The notes: generated by a model from the letters alone, not told the origin. A stretch of 32,771 nt of DNA from Actinoallomurus sp045806665 (GCA_045806665.1 JBJMIW010000170.1:1-32771); one strand, 5' to 3'; positions 16,083 through 24,833 are shown, numbered from the stretch's first letter. Program-made: numbers and translations.

Positions 16083-16089
16083 GGATGCC

Positions 16090-16449
16090 ATGTCCTTGGA
16101 CCCCAAGATCGCCGATCGCCTCAAGCGGACCGACGACGGGCTCGTCCCTGCCATCGCCCAGCAGTACGACACCGGTGAGGTGCTCATGCTGGCGTGGATG
16201 GACGACGAGGCCCTGCACCGCACGCTGACCACCGGACGCGCCACGTACTGGTCGCGGAGTCGCAAGGAGTACTGGGTGAAGGGCGAGTCCTCCGGCCATC
16301 AGCAGTGGGTCAAGGAAGTCGCCCTCGACTGCGACGGCGACGCCATCCTCATCAAGGTCGACCAGGTCGGGGCCGCCTGCCACACCGGCGACCGCACCTG
16401 CTGGGACGCCGACCGCCTGGACCCGGTCGTGGGAGAGCGCCCGCAGTGA
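16090..16449 (+). CDS. hisI: Phosphoribosyl-AMP cyclohydrolase HisI
   Basis: A 119-aa zinc enzyme that opens the adenine ring of phosphoribosyl-AMP, the third step of histidine synthesis. Diagnostic residues: LMLAWMDDEALHRTL, the TGRATYWSRSRKEYWVKGE core, the acidic DCDGDAILIKVDQ Mg2+ site, and zinc ligands in GAACHTGDRTCW. It is the monofunctional form without a HisE domain. ATG 16090 gives the family N terminus MSLDPKIADRLKR; ATG 16081 would add three residues. Its TGA overlaps the GTG of the next gene (GTGA). In related actinomycetes trpE commonly follows hisI; here it does not. Confidence 0.96.
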   Translation: MSLDPKIADRLKRTDDGLVPAIAQQYDTGEVLMLAWMDDEALHRTLTTGRATYWSRSRKEYWVKGESSGHQQWVKEVALDCDGDAILIKVDQVGAACHTGDRTCWDADRLDPVVGERPQ

Positions 16450-17033
16450 CGACCCGCCGCGAACTCGCCGCCGCCGCCCTCTTCGGCGCGGCCGGCTCGG
16501 GGCTCGCCGCCGGTCTCACCGGGCGGACCTGGGCGACCGTCACCGTACGCGGCGGCCCGGACCTCATGCCGTCGCTCCAGCACCTCACCGGCAGGTCGCT
16601 GAGCGGCGGCATCGCCGCCCTCGGCCTGGCCGGGCTCGCCGGGACCGCCGCGCTCCTCGCCACCCGGGGCTGGGCGCGGACGGCCGTCGGCGTCCTGCTC
16701 ACCGGCTTCGGCGTGCTCATCGCCGTCCTGTCGCCGATGGCGGTCCGCCGGGCGCACGTCGTCTCCGCCGCCGCCGACCGGACCAATCTGACGCGGCTGA
16801 CCGGCGACCTCACCGTGCACGTGGGCGGGTGGTGGATCGTGACCCTGGCGGGCGGGATCCTGCTGGCGGCGGCCGGGCTGTTGACGGTCGTGCGCGGTCG
16901 GCGCTGGCCCGGCATGTCGGCGCGGTACGACCGTCCCGGCACGCCCCCCCGCGTGGGCGACGATCCCGCCTCCCTGTGGAAGTCGCTCGACCGCGGCGAC
17001 GACCCCACCAGCGAGGAACTTCGGGACCGATGA
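16446..17033 (+). CDS. Trp biosynthesis-associated membrane protein (TIGR02234 family)
   Basis: A 195-aa integral membrane protein with about four transmembrane segments (roughly residues 9-27, 52-72, 77-98 and 125-147). The conserved cytoplasmic tail WPGMSARYDRPG...DPASLWKSLDRGDDPT is the signature of this family, which is found almost only in actinobacterial trp clusters. Its role is unknown; tryptophan-related transport or complex anchoring is speculative. It is coupled on both sides: the GTG start overlaps hisI and the TGA overlaps the ATG of the regulator gene (ATGA). Confidence 0.88.
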   Translation: MTTRRELAAAALFGAAGSGLAAGLTGRTWATVTVRGGPDLMPSLQHLTGRSLSGGIAALGLAGLAGTAALLATRGWARTAVGVLLTGFGVLIAVLSPMAVRRAHVVSAAADRTNLTRLTGDLTVHVGGWWIVTLAGGILLAAAGLLTVVRGRRWPGMSARYDRPGTPPRVGDDPASLWKSLDRGDDPTSEELRDR

Positions 17034-17785
17034 CGAGTGGGCGCGCGCGGTCCGGACCGAGGAGTGCGGGGACCGGAGCGACGAGGGAGGACGGCGCGCC
17101 CCCCGCCCGCTCACCGCGCTCGCGGAGCGAGCGCGGTGGACCGGCCGGTGGCACGGGCGATCGCACCGTTCTGGTGGTCGAGCACGACCCGGGGGTCGCC
17201 GACCTGATCCGGCTCTATCTCACCCGCGAGGGATACCGGGCCCGGCTCGTCACCGATCCGGAGGCGGCCGCCGGGATCGCCCGCCGCCTGCGACCGGACG
17301 CGATCGTCATCGACCTCACCACGGGCGTGCACCGGGACGTCGCCGAGGCCGCGGGCCCGGCGGCCATCGTGTCCGTGGTGCCGCCCGGCATGACCGCGCC
17401 CGGTGGGCACACCGTGCCCCGGCCGTTCAGCCCGCGGGTGCTGATCGCGACGCTCGGCCGCGCCCTGCGGGGGCACCAGGTCGCCCCGCCGCCCGACGAG
17501 GTACTGCGGGCGGGGAACGTGGTGCTGGACCCGACCACCCGCTCCGTCACCGCGGCCGGTGCGCCCAAGGCGCTGACCACCATGGAGTTCGACCTGCTGG
17601 CATTTCTGATGGGCCATCCGGGGCGGGTGTTCGCCCGCGAGCAACTGCTCGTCGCCGTGTGGGGGACCGCCGAGTCGGCCGGCGCGCGGACGGTCGACGT
17701 CCATATCGCGCAACTGCGCGCCAAACTGGGCGCCTGCAGCCCGCTGCGCACCGTCCGCGGCGTCGGCTACGTCGCCGATCCCTGA
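17030..17785 (+). CDS. OmpR/PhoB-type winged-helix response regulator with a degenerate receiver
   Basis: A 251-aa protein. About 45 basic, disordered residues precede a receiver beginning VLVVEHDPGVADLIRLYLTR. The phospho-acceptor position (VIDLTTG, Asp about 95) is kept, but the acidic pocket is EHD rather than DDD, the invariant Lys of the KPF motif is Arg (RPFSPR), and the beta4-alpha4 region is shortened, so normal phosphorylation is doubtful. The C-terminal winged helix is complete: TTMEFDLLAFLMGHPGRVFA, REQLLVAVWG, RTVDVHIAQLRAKL and TVRGVGYVA. No histidine kinase is adjacent. The start ATG 17030 overlaps the previous stop. Placement inside the his/trp operon suggests regulation by a non-canonical signal. 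Confidence 0.85.
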   Translation: MTSGRARSGPRSAGTGATREDGAPPARSPRSRSERGGPAGGTGDRTVLVVEHDPGVADLIRLYLTREGYRARLVTDPEAAAGIARRLRPDAIVIDLTTGVHRDVAEAAGPAAIVSVVPPGMTAPGGHTVPRPFSPRVLIATLGRALRGHQVAPPPDEVLRAGNVVLDPTTRSVTAAGAPKALTTMEFDLLAFLMGHPGRVFAREQLLVAVWGTAESAGARTVDVHIAQLRAKLGACSPLRTVRGVGYVADP

Positions 17786-17797
17786 GCCGCCCGGCCG

Positions 17798-17803
17798 TAG
17801 GCT
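17798..17803 (+). promoter_or_regulatory. -10 box of a probable leaderless DUF2752 transcript
   Basis: TAGGCT is followed by six bases and the GTG at 17810, placing the predicted +1 on the start codon. No clear -35 is seen. Confidence 0.45.
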
Positions 17804-17809
17804 GGGGGC

Positions 17810-18253
17810 GTGACAGCGGGGCAGTTCAGGAGCCGGCCGGTAAGAGCGATGACGCGTCGGAGTCCGGCGCGCTGGACGCCGTACGCCGTGCTCGCCGGGG
17901 TGATCGCCGCGGCCGGTTACGTCACGATGGTCGACCCGAACCGTCCGGGGCACTACCCGACCTGCCCCTTCCTCGCCGTGACCGGGTACTACTGTCCCGG
18001 CTGCGGATCGCTGCGCATGATCCACGCCATCGGCCACGGCCACCTCGCCGAGGCGTTCGGGCGCAACCCGCTGGCCTTCGCCACGCTGCCAGTTCTGGCT
18101 TACCTCTGGGTCAGGTGGGCCTGGGCGGCCCAGAGGGGCCGGCAGGTGCGGTCCAGGATCCTCCACCCGGCCGTGATCATCGGATTCACCGTGATGATCC
18201 TCCTGTTCTGGCTCGTCCGGAATCTTCCGGTCGGACGCGCTCTTGCTCCGTGA
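17810..18253 (+). CDS. DUF2752 family membrane protein
   Basis: A 147-aa protein with about three transmembrane segments (near residues 23-40, 84-100 and 120-140). It carries the DUF2752 signature TCPFLAVTGYYCPGCGSLRM followed by IHAIGHGHLAEAFGRNPLAF. The CPFxxxTGxxCPGCGxxR cysteines probably bind metal or form a redox site, but no function is established. It commonly lies before trpC in actinobacteria. GTG 17810 fits a leaderless -10; ATG 17849 is the alternative and would remove 13 residues. It begins 24 nt after the regulator stop. Confidence 0.85.
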   Translation: MTAGQFRSRPVRAMTRRSPARWTPYAVLAGVIAAAGYVTMVDPNRPGHYPTCPFLAVTGYYCPGCGSLRMIHAIGHGHLAEAFGRNPLAFATLPVLAYLWVRWAWAAQRGRQVRSRILHPAVIIGFTVMILLFWLVRNLPVGRALAP

Positions 18254-18290
18254 TCTCCCACCCATGGAAGGGATACGGGAGGGGCGGGGC

Positions 18291-18296
18291 TACGAT
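18291..18296 (+). promoter_or_regulatory. -10-like box before the trpC transcription unit
   Basis: TACGAT lies in the 80-nt gap after the DUF2752 gene, with a predicted start near 18303, about 30 nt ahead of the small ORF that couples to trpC. Confidence 0.35.
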
Positions 18297-18333
18297 CGAG
18301 ACACACGACGTCCGACAAAGGGGGACCGGTTCT

Positions 18334-18492
18334 GTGAGCGAGCTCCGTAAGACAGGGTTCGGCGCGGCGGCGGCGGTGCGGGCGTACGGCGAGCGTCAGC
18401 GGGGAGGGCATGTGAGCGAGCTTGTCATCGACCGATTCGGCACAACGGCGCCGCGAACGCGTCCGATGAGCACGGGAAAGGTGGGCTCGTGA
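18334..18492 (+). CDS. Possible small ORF coupled to trpC
   Basis: A 52-codon frame starting with GTG 18334, behind AAAGGGGGA (8-nt spacing), and ending in a GTGA overlap with trpC. The product begins VSELRKTGFGAAAAVRAYGE, and a second in-frame GTG at 18412, behind GGGGAGGG, begins VSELVIDRFG. The two starts share the 11-nt GTGAGCGAGCT. It contains no Trp, so it is not a classic attenuator peptide. The purpose may simply be to deliver ribosomes to trpC. I do not recognise the protein; coding status is uncertain. Confidence 0.4.
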   Translation: MSELRKTGFGAAAAVRAYGERQRGGHVSELVIDRFGTTAPRTRPMSTGKVGS

Positions 18493-19295
18493 GCGTGCTC
18501 GACGAGATCGTGGACGGGGTCCGCGCGGATCTCGCGGAGCGGCAGGAGGCCGTGACGCTCGACGCGCTCAAGGAGATGGCGAGCCACGCGCCGTCACCAC
18601 GCAACGGGCTGGCAGCGCTCCGCGGTCAGGGCGTGGCGGTGATCGCCGAGGTGAAGCGCTGCAGCCCGTCGAAGGGTGCGCTCGCCGCGATCGCAGACCC
18701 GGCCGCGCTCGCCGCCGACTACGAGGCCGGTGGCGCCGCCGTGATCAGCGTGCTGACCGAGCGCCGGCGTTTCGGCGGCAGCGTCGATGACCTGGCCGCG
18801 GTCCGCAACCGCGTCGACATCCCGGTGCTGCGCAAGGACTTCGTCGTCTCCTCCTACCAGCTCTGGGAGGCGCGGGCGTACGGCGCCGACCTGGTGCTGC
18901 TGATCGTGGCCGCGCTCGAGCAGCAGGCCCTGGTCTCCCTGATCGAGCGGGCGGAGTCGATCGGGCTGACCCCGCTCGTCGAGGTGCACACCGAGGACGA
19001 GCTGACGCGCGCGCTCGACGCGGGCGCCAAGGTGATCGGGGTCAACGCCCGTGACCTGACCACGCTGCGCGTCGACCGCAGCACGTTCGCCCGGATCGCC
19101 CCGCAGATTCCCGACGGCATCGTGAAGATCGCCGAGTCGGGGGTGCGCGGGCCGCACGACCTGCTGGCGTACGCCTCCTCCGGAGCCGACGCGGTCCTGG
19201 TCGGAGAGAGCCTGGTCATCGGCAAGGACCCGCGCTCGGCGGTGTCCGACCTCGTCGCCGCCGGAGCGCATCCCGCGTTGCGGCAGGGCAAGTAG
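18489..19295 (+). CDS. trpC: Indole-3-glycerol phosphate synthase TrpC
   Basis: A 268-aa TIM barrel, monofunctional, that closes the indole ring from CdRP in tryptophan synthesis. Catalytic motifs: IAEVKRCSPSKG (Glu/Lys and phosphate loop), SVLTERRRFGGS, VLRKDFVV (general-acid Lys), VEVHTEDEL, GVNARDLTTL (Asn) and IAESGVRG. The start GTG 18489 overlaps the upstream small ORF. It is followed by a 109-nt leader region, not directly by trpB, and the trpM seen at this spot in Streptomyces is not present in recognisable form. Confidence 0.96.
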   Translation: MSVLDEIVDGVRADLAERQEAVTLDALKEMASHAPSPRNGLAALRGQGVAVIAEVKRCSPSKGALAAIADPAALAADYEAGGAAVISVLTERRRFGGSVDDLAAVRNRVDIPVLRKDFVVSSYQLWEARAYGADLVLLIVAALEQQALVSLIERAESIGLTPLVEVHTEDELTRALDAGAKVIGVNARDLTTLRVDRSTFARIAPQIPDGIVKIAESGVRGPHDLLAYASSGADAVLVGESLVIGKDPRSAVSDLVAAGAHPALRQGK

Positions 19296-19308
19296 GCGGC
19301 GGAGCAAG

Positions 19309-19314
19309 TAAGCT
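19309..19314 (+). promoter_or_regulatory. -10 box placing transcription start on the trpBA leader ATG
   Basis: TAAGCT is followed by six bases (gtgagc) and ATG 19321, so the predicted +1 equals the A of the leader-peptide start. The -35 region (around 19286) is G-rich and not consensus. Confidence 0.5.
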
Positions 19315-19320
19315 GTGAGC

Positions 19321-19350
19321 ATGATCCTTCGCGAGCGATGGCGGGCCTGA
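19321..19350 (+). CDS. Putative Trp-containing leader peptide of trpBA (MILRERWRA)
   Basis: A nine-residue ORF ending in WRA-stop, with Trp at codon 7, between trpC and trpB. Its stop overlaps the 5' arm of a hairpin (GCC-[tg]-AATCCG 19345-19355 with CGGATTGGC 19369-19377). A second small hairpin, CCTG cga CAGG (19385-19395), covers the AGGA ribosome site of trpB. A leaderless -10 box precedes it. The layout resembles actinobacterial amino-acid leader peptides, but a single Trp codon is modest evidence and no U-run terminator is present, so control would be by translation or Rho. Confidence 0.45.
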   Translation: MILRERWRA

Positions 19351-19404
19351 ATCCGCACCCCAGCCCACCGGATTGGCTTACCTACCTGCGACAGGACCAT
19401 TGCG

Positions 19405-20631
<1,227 letters not shown>

Positions 20632-20702
20632 GCGGGGGACCGGTGGCCGAGCACGAGGTCGGCCAGACGTCGGACGATCGGTCGAGTGGGCGGAGCGGGA
20701 TC

Positions 20703-21533
20703 ATGGAGCGGACCGACGGCGCACCAGCGCGGACCGTCGCGACGGCGTTCGAGACGGCCAAGGCCGAGGGGCGCGCCGCGCTCGTCGGCTACCTGCCCGC
20801 CGGGTTCCCCTCCTACGAGGGGGCCATCGCCGCCGCGAAGGCCATGGTCGAGGCGGGCTGCGACGTCATCGAGGTCGGCCTGCCCTACACCGACCCCCTG
20901 ATGGACGGCCCCACCATCCAGGACGCCGTCCACCAGGCGCTGACCGGCGGGATCCGGGTCTCCGACGTCTTCCGCACCGTCGAGGCGGTCGCCGCGACCG
21001 GGGCGCGCACGCTCGTCATGACGTACTGGAACCCCATTGACCGGTACGGCGTCGACGCCTTCGCCCGTGACCTGTCCTCGGCGGGCGGCTCCGGCCTGAT
21101 CACCCCGGACCTCACGCCGGAGGAGGCCGAGCCCTGGCTCACCGCGTCCGACGCGTACGACCTGGACCGGGTCTTCCTGGTCGCGCTCAGCTCGACCGAC
21201 GAGCGCCTGGCCAAGATCACCGGCCTGTCCCGCGGCTTCGTGTACGCCGCCTCGCTCATGGGCGTGACCGGCGCGCGTTCCGCCGTCGACACCGGCGCCG
21301 CCCACCTGGTGGAGCGGACCCGCAAGGCGATGGCGCAGCGGTCCCCGCTGCCCGTCGGGCTCGGTCTGGGCGTCAGCAACGGTGCGCAGGCCGCGCAGGT
21401 CGCGGGCTTCGCCGACGGGGTCATCGTCGGCTCGGCCTTCATCCGGCGGCTGCTCGACGCGCCGTCGCCCGAGGCCGGGATCGACGCCGTACGCCGCCTC
21501 ACCGCCGAACTCGCCGAAGGGGTCCGGCGATAG
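20703..21533 (+). CDS. trpA: Tryptophan synthase alpha chain
   Basis: A 276-aa TIM barrel cleaving indole-3-glycerol phosphate to indole and G3P. The catalytic Glu lies in DVIEVGLPYTDP and the catalytic Asp in the same segment; LMDGPTIQDA, VMTYWNPIDRYG, GLITPDLTPEEA, the flexible loop VTGARS and a C-terminal GLGLGVSNGAQAAQV follow. ATG 20703 (GGAG, 7-nt spacing) gives the family N terminus. An in-frame ATG at 20628 overlaps the trpB stop (ATGA) and would add 25 low-complexity residues; coupling could favour it, so the start is not certain. Confidence 0.95.
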   Translation: MERTDGAPARTVATAFETAKAEGRAALVGYLPAGFPSYEGAIAAAKAMVEAGCDVIEVGLPYTDPLMDGPTIQDAVHQALTGGIRVSDVFRTVEAVAATGARTLVMTYWNPIDRYGVDAFARDLSSAGGSGLITPDLTPEEAEPWLTASDAYDLDRVFLVALSSTDERLAKITGLSRGFVYAASLMGVTGARSAVDTGAAHLVERTRKAMAQRSPLPVGLGLGVSNGAQAAQVAGFADGVIVGSAFIRRLLDAPSPEAGIDAVRRLTAELAEGVRR

Positions 21534-21604
21534 CGAGCCCACACCTGCACCGAAGGTGACAGGATCTACCCCGTACTTGACGGCGGCCTTACAGTCTCGT
21601 CGCC

Positions 21605-21610
21605 TATGCT
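21605..21610 (+). promoter_or_regulatory. -10 box of the MauE/DsbA unit
   Basis: TATGCT is a good match to TAnnnT. It lies 37 nt before the GTG at 21648, in the gap after trpA, and indicates a separate transcript for the redox genes. Confidence 0.45.
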
Positions 21611-21647
21611 GGCGCGCGCCGGGATCATGACAGGGTGAGGAACGACA

Positions 21648-22361
21648 GTGGCTGAAGCCAAGGCTGACTCCGCGAGGCGCAAGACCAAGGCCACCAGAGG
21701 GGCGTCCAAGTCCGCGGGCGGGAAGAAGACCGCCGGTGATGGCAGGACGACCTCGGCAGGCGGGAAGAACACTCCGGCGGACGAGACGACGTCCGCGAAC
21801 GCGAGGCGCGGATCGACGGTCGGCAAGCCCCGGCCCGACAGCGGCAGGACCGACGTCGCGGACGGCGGGAGCGGCCGTCTTCCGTCGCTGCCGGAGCGCC
21901 ACCAGCAGGGGATTACGCTGGTGGTGCGCGTTCTGCTCGCGGGGATCCTCGGACTCGCGGGATACGCGAAGTTCACCGAGCCGGCGGCGCTGCAGAAGAC
22001 CGCCGTGGCCGCGTATCAGATCCTGCCCAAGAGCATGGTCGGGCCGGTGGCCTTCGGGCTCCCGGTGCTGGAGATGGCGCTCGCCGCGATGATCCTGCTC
22101 GGCTTCGCCACCCGGGTGATGGCGATCTGTGTGGGCCTGCTGTTCATCGTCTTCATCGCCGGGATCATCTCCGTGGCCGCGCGGGGTCTGGCCATCGACT
22201 GCGGCTGCTTCGGGGGCGGCGGCACGGTGGGCAAGGGCCACACGCACTACCTTAGGGAGATCTTCCGAGACCTCGGCTTCCTCGCCCTCGCCGCCTGGCT
22301 GATGCTGTACCCGCGCGGCAAACTGGCGCTCGACCGGGTGCTCGGGATGTACACCACCTGA
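21648..22361 (+). CDS. MauE/DoxX-like membrane protein
   Basis: A 237-aa protein. The first ~85 residues are Lys/Arg/Ala/Thr/Gly-rich and probably a disordered cytoplasmic tail. Then come about four transmembrane helices beginning ITLVVRVLLAGILGLAGYAK. DoxX/MauE features are GYAKFTEP after TM1, GLPVLEMALAAMILLG, and a cysteine pair in IDCGCFGGGG (near residues 185-187). MauE-type proteins are thought to serve as membrane electron donors or acceptors for periplasmic thiol chemistry, like DsbB or VKOR. A DsbA-like gene follows directly, which supports this role here. Start GTG 21648 has GAGGAA upstream. Confidence 0.85.
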   Translation: MAEAKADSARRKTKATRGASKSAGGKKTAGDGRTTSAGGKNTPADETTSANARRGSTVGKPRPDSGRTDVADGGSGRLPSLPERHQQGITLVVRVLLAGILGLAGYAKFTEPAALQKTAVAAYQILPKSMVGPVAFGLPVLEMALAAMILLGFATRVMAICVGLLFIVFIAGIISVAARGLAIDCGCFGGGGTVGKGHTHYLREIFRDLGFLALAAWLMLYPRGKLALDRVLGMYTT

Positions 22362-22385
22362 GCGTTCAAGGGTCCGAGCGTTCAA
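22360..22385 (+). repeat. 10-nt direct repeat before the DsbA-like gene
   Basis: GAGCGTTCAA occurs at 22360-22369 and 22376-22385 (16-nt period) in the 47-nt gap between the two redox genes. A regulatory role is possible but unproven. Confidence 0.4.
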
Positions 22386-22408
22386 CGGATATTCGACTAG
22401 GAGACCAG

Positions 22409-23221
22409 ATGAGTAAGGCCGCTCGACAGCGGTCGGCCCGCGAGCGGCTGGCGGAGGAGCGCAAGCGGCAGGCGCAGAAGCAGCAACGGACGCGCGCCCT
22501 CACGATCGCCATCAGTGCTCTCGCGATCGTCGCGCTGGCCGTGATCGTCACCGTGTACGTCGTGAACAAGAAGGACAAGAGCACTTACACGGGCGCGCTG
22601 GCGCCGGCGACTCGCCTGAGCGACGGCGGGGTCCTGATGGGCAAGCCGGGGATCAAGGCGCCCAAGCTGGAGATGTTCGAGGACTTCCAGTGCCCCATCT
22701 GTCATGAGATGGAGAACACCAGCGGCAACACGGTCAAGCGACTCGCGGCCGAGGGCAAGGTCAACGTCGTCTACTACCCCTTCTGGCTGTTCCAGCAGCA
22801 GGCGGAGCCGATCCGCGGCAACTCCCAGCGGGCCGCCAACGCCGCGCTGTGCGCTCCGGCGGACAAGTGGGTGCAGTACCACGACGTGATCTACAAGCAC
22901 CAGCCGGCTGAAGGCTCGAAGGGCTTCTCCAACAAGGACCTCATCGGCTGGGCCAAGGACCTCGGCTTCGACACGCCGGCGTTCGAGCAGTGCGTCAACG
23001 GCCTGCAGAAGCAGAGTCAGCTCAACACGATCACGACCTACGCCGAGCAGACCCATAAGGTCACCGGCACGCCGACCGTCTTCCTCGACGGCCAGTCGCT
23101 GGACCTGAGCAGCGTCCTGCTCAAGCCGTCCGCCCTGGAGAAGGCCATTCTGGCCGCCAAGCCCGTCGACGTCACGCCGAGCGGTTCGGCGAGCCCGTCG
23201 CCGACGAAGGCCGGCAAGTAA
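22409..23221 (+). CDS. Membrane-anchored DsbA-like thiol:disulfide oxidoreductase
   Basis: A 270-aa type II membrane protein: about 30 charged cytoplasmic residues, one transmembrane helix (about 31-52), and an extracytoplasmic thioredoxin_4/DsbA domain. The active site is FEDFQCPICHEM (Cys 95 and Cys 98). The cis-Pro loop is VTGTPTVFLDG. A Ser/Pro tail follows. It probably introduces or isomerises disulfides in exported proteins, using the MauE-like protein upstream as redox partner (inference from adjacency). ATG 22409 follows AGGAG at 6-nt spacing. It ends at an exceptionally strong hairpin. Confidence 0.9.
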   Translation: MSKAARQRSARERLAEERKRQAQKQQRTRALTIAISALAIVALAVIVTVYVVNKKDKSTYTGALAPATRLSDGGVLMGKPGIKAPKLEMFEDFQCPICHEMENTSGNTVKRLAAEGKVNVVYYPFWLFQQQAEPIRGNSQRAANAALCAPADKWVQYHDVIYKHQPAEGSKGFSNKDLIGWAKDLGFDTPAFEQCVNGLQKQSQLNTITTYAEQTHKVTGTPTVFLDGQSLDLSSVLLKPSALEKAILAAKPVDVTPSGSASPSPTKAGK

Positions 23222-23229
23222 CCACCCCT

Positions 23230-23262
23230 CCGGCGGGGCACGGCCGAGCCGTGTCCCGCCGG
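23230..23262 (+). terminator. Terminator of the MauE/DsbA unit
   Basis: A 15-bp stem with one G:U pair (23230-23244 / 23248-23262) and a CGA triloop, starting 8 nt after the dsbA-like stop. It is followed by a second GC-rich element. No U-run. Confidence 0.75.
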
Positions 23263-23403
23263 TCCGGCACCGCCTCCCGCAGGGGCGGGACGAACGGCCG
23301 AACCCGTGCTCCGTCCGGCCCGGAGCACGCCATCGCCTGGCGCCGAGACGCATTCGACGCCCGATCTTCACCGTGACCGCGTCGCCGGATGGCCGTCGGA
23401 AGG

Positions 23404-23409
23404 TAATCT
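23404..23409 (+). promoter_or_regulatory. -10 box of lgt
   Basis: TAATCT is followed by eight bases and ATG 23418, so the lgt mRNA would be leaderless or nearly so. This supports 23418 over the in-frame GTG at 23373. Confidence 0.45.
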
Positions 23410-23417
23410 CACATCCC

Positions 23418-24833
23418 ATGCAGCAGCCGCTCGCCTTCATCCCCAGCCCCTCGCAGGGGAGCATCCACCTGGGGCCCCTGCCCCTTCGCGGATACGCTTT
23501 GATGATCATCCTGGGGGTCATCGTCGCCGTCTGGCTCGGGGAGCGGCGCTGGGTGGCGCGAGGCGGCGCACCGGGCACGGTGGTAGACATCGCGGTCTGG
23601 GGGGTGCCGTTCGGCCTGGTCGGCGGCCGCCTCTACCACGTCATCACCGACCACCAGCTGTACTTCGGGCACGGCCGCCACCCCATCGACGCGCTCAAGG
23701 TCTGGAACGGCGGGCTGGGCATCTGGGGGGCCATCGCACTCGGCGCCCTGGGCGCCTACCTCGGCTGCCGTCGCCGGGGGATCTCGCTGCGCGTCTTCGC
23801 CGACGCCGTCGCACCCGGCATCGCCCTGGCCCAGGGGATCGGACGCTGGGGCAACTGGTTCAACCAGGAGCTGTACGGCCGGCCCACCAGGCTGCCCTGG
23901 GCCGTGAAGATCGACCCCGCACACCGGCCGGCCACCACCCCCGACATCGGGACCTACCAGCCGACCTTCCTGTACGAGTGCCTGTGGTGCATCGGGGTGG
24001 CCGTCCTGGTGATCTGGGCGGAGAAGCGGTTCCGCCTGGCGTACGGCCGCGCGTTCGCCCTGTACGTCGCCGCCTACACCGTCGGCCGGGCCTGGATCGA
24101 GTGGCTGCGCGTCGACGAGGCGCACCACATCCTGGGCCTGCGGCTCAACGACTGGACCGCGCTGATCGTCTTCCTCGGCGCGGTGGCCTACCTGTACGTC
24201 CAGCGGGACAAGACCGAGAACCCGCCGGGCGCGCTCGGCACGGCGGCGGACGCCACCGACGAGCCGGCGGAGCCGCTGCAGGACGGCGACGCCACGTCCG
24301 CCACGGAGCCGGAGGACGCGACGCCCGCCGGGCCCGGCGCGGAGCCGGCCGAGGCGGAGGCGGCGGCCGACGCGAAGGCGGAGGACGCGACGCCCGCCGC
24401 ACCCACCGGGGAGCCGGTCGAGCGAGAGGACGGCGAGCCCGAGAGCGGCGATCGGACCGTCGCCACCTCCGACGCGGCGACGGATGAGCCGGCCCTCGAA
24501 CGGGAGGACTCCGGAACGCCGGAGGACGTCGAGACGCCCGAGGATTCCCAGCCCGCCGATCGGGAGGCCTCCGGAGCGGAGGAGGCCGCTGCCGAGACGA
24601 CGGAGACCGCCGGCTCGGAGGCACCCGACGCCGGCACCCGCGATGATGATCGCGCTCGCCCGGCCGCGGACGCCTCCGACGCCGACACCCCGCACGATGA
24701 TCGCGTCCGCGCTGCCGCCGACGCGGATGAGGCCGCTCCGGCGACCGGCGCAGCCGCCGAGCGCGCGCCCCGGAACGGCAAGGACGGGGCTCCGGCGGAC
24801 GGCGCCGAGCCGTCGGCGACGCGCCGCACCTGA
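23418..24833 (+). CDS. lgt: Prolipoprotein diacylglyceryl transferase with long acidic C-terminal tail
   Basis: Lgt moves diacylglycerol from phosphatidylglycerol to the lipobox Cys of prolipoproteins, in the cytoplasmic membrane. The first ~275 residues are the conserved seven-helix core: AFIPSPSQG, LPLRGYALMIILG, GGRLYHVI, NGGLGIWG and GIGRWGNWFNQELYG. Arg 143, Asn 146 and Glu 151 fall at the same numbers as the essential E. coli residues when ATG 23418 is used. Residues ~280-471 form a low-complexity Glu/Asp/Ala/Pro/Thr tail, making the protein 471 aa rather than about 290. The tail has a repeated EDATPA unit encoded by a 20-nt exact direct repeat (24311-24330, 24380-24399). Acidic tails occur in other actinomycete Lgt proteins; their role is unknown. 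Confidence 0.95.
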   Translation: MQQPLAFIPSPSQGSIHLGPLPLRGYALMIILGVIVAVWLGERRWVARGGAPGTVVDIAVWGVPFGLVGGRLYHVITDHQLYFGHGRHPIDALKVWNGGLGIWGAIALGALGAYLGCRRRGISLRVFADAVAPGIALAQGIGRWGNWFNQELYGRPTRLPWAVKIDPAHRPATTPDIGTYQPTFLYECLWCIGVAVLVIWAEKRFRLAYGRAFALYVAAYTVGRAWIEWLRVDEAHHILGLRLNDWTALIVFLGAVAYLYVQRDKTENPPGALGTAADATDEPAEPLQDGDATSATEPEDATPAGPGAEPAEAEAAADAKAEDATPAAPTGEPVEREDGEPESGDRTVATSDAATDEPALEREDSGTPEDVETPEDSQPADREASGAEEAAAETTETAGSEAPDAGTRDDDRARPAADASDADTPHDDRVRAAADADEAAPATGAAAERAPRNGKDGAPADGAEPSATRRT

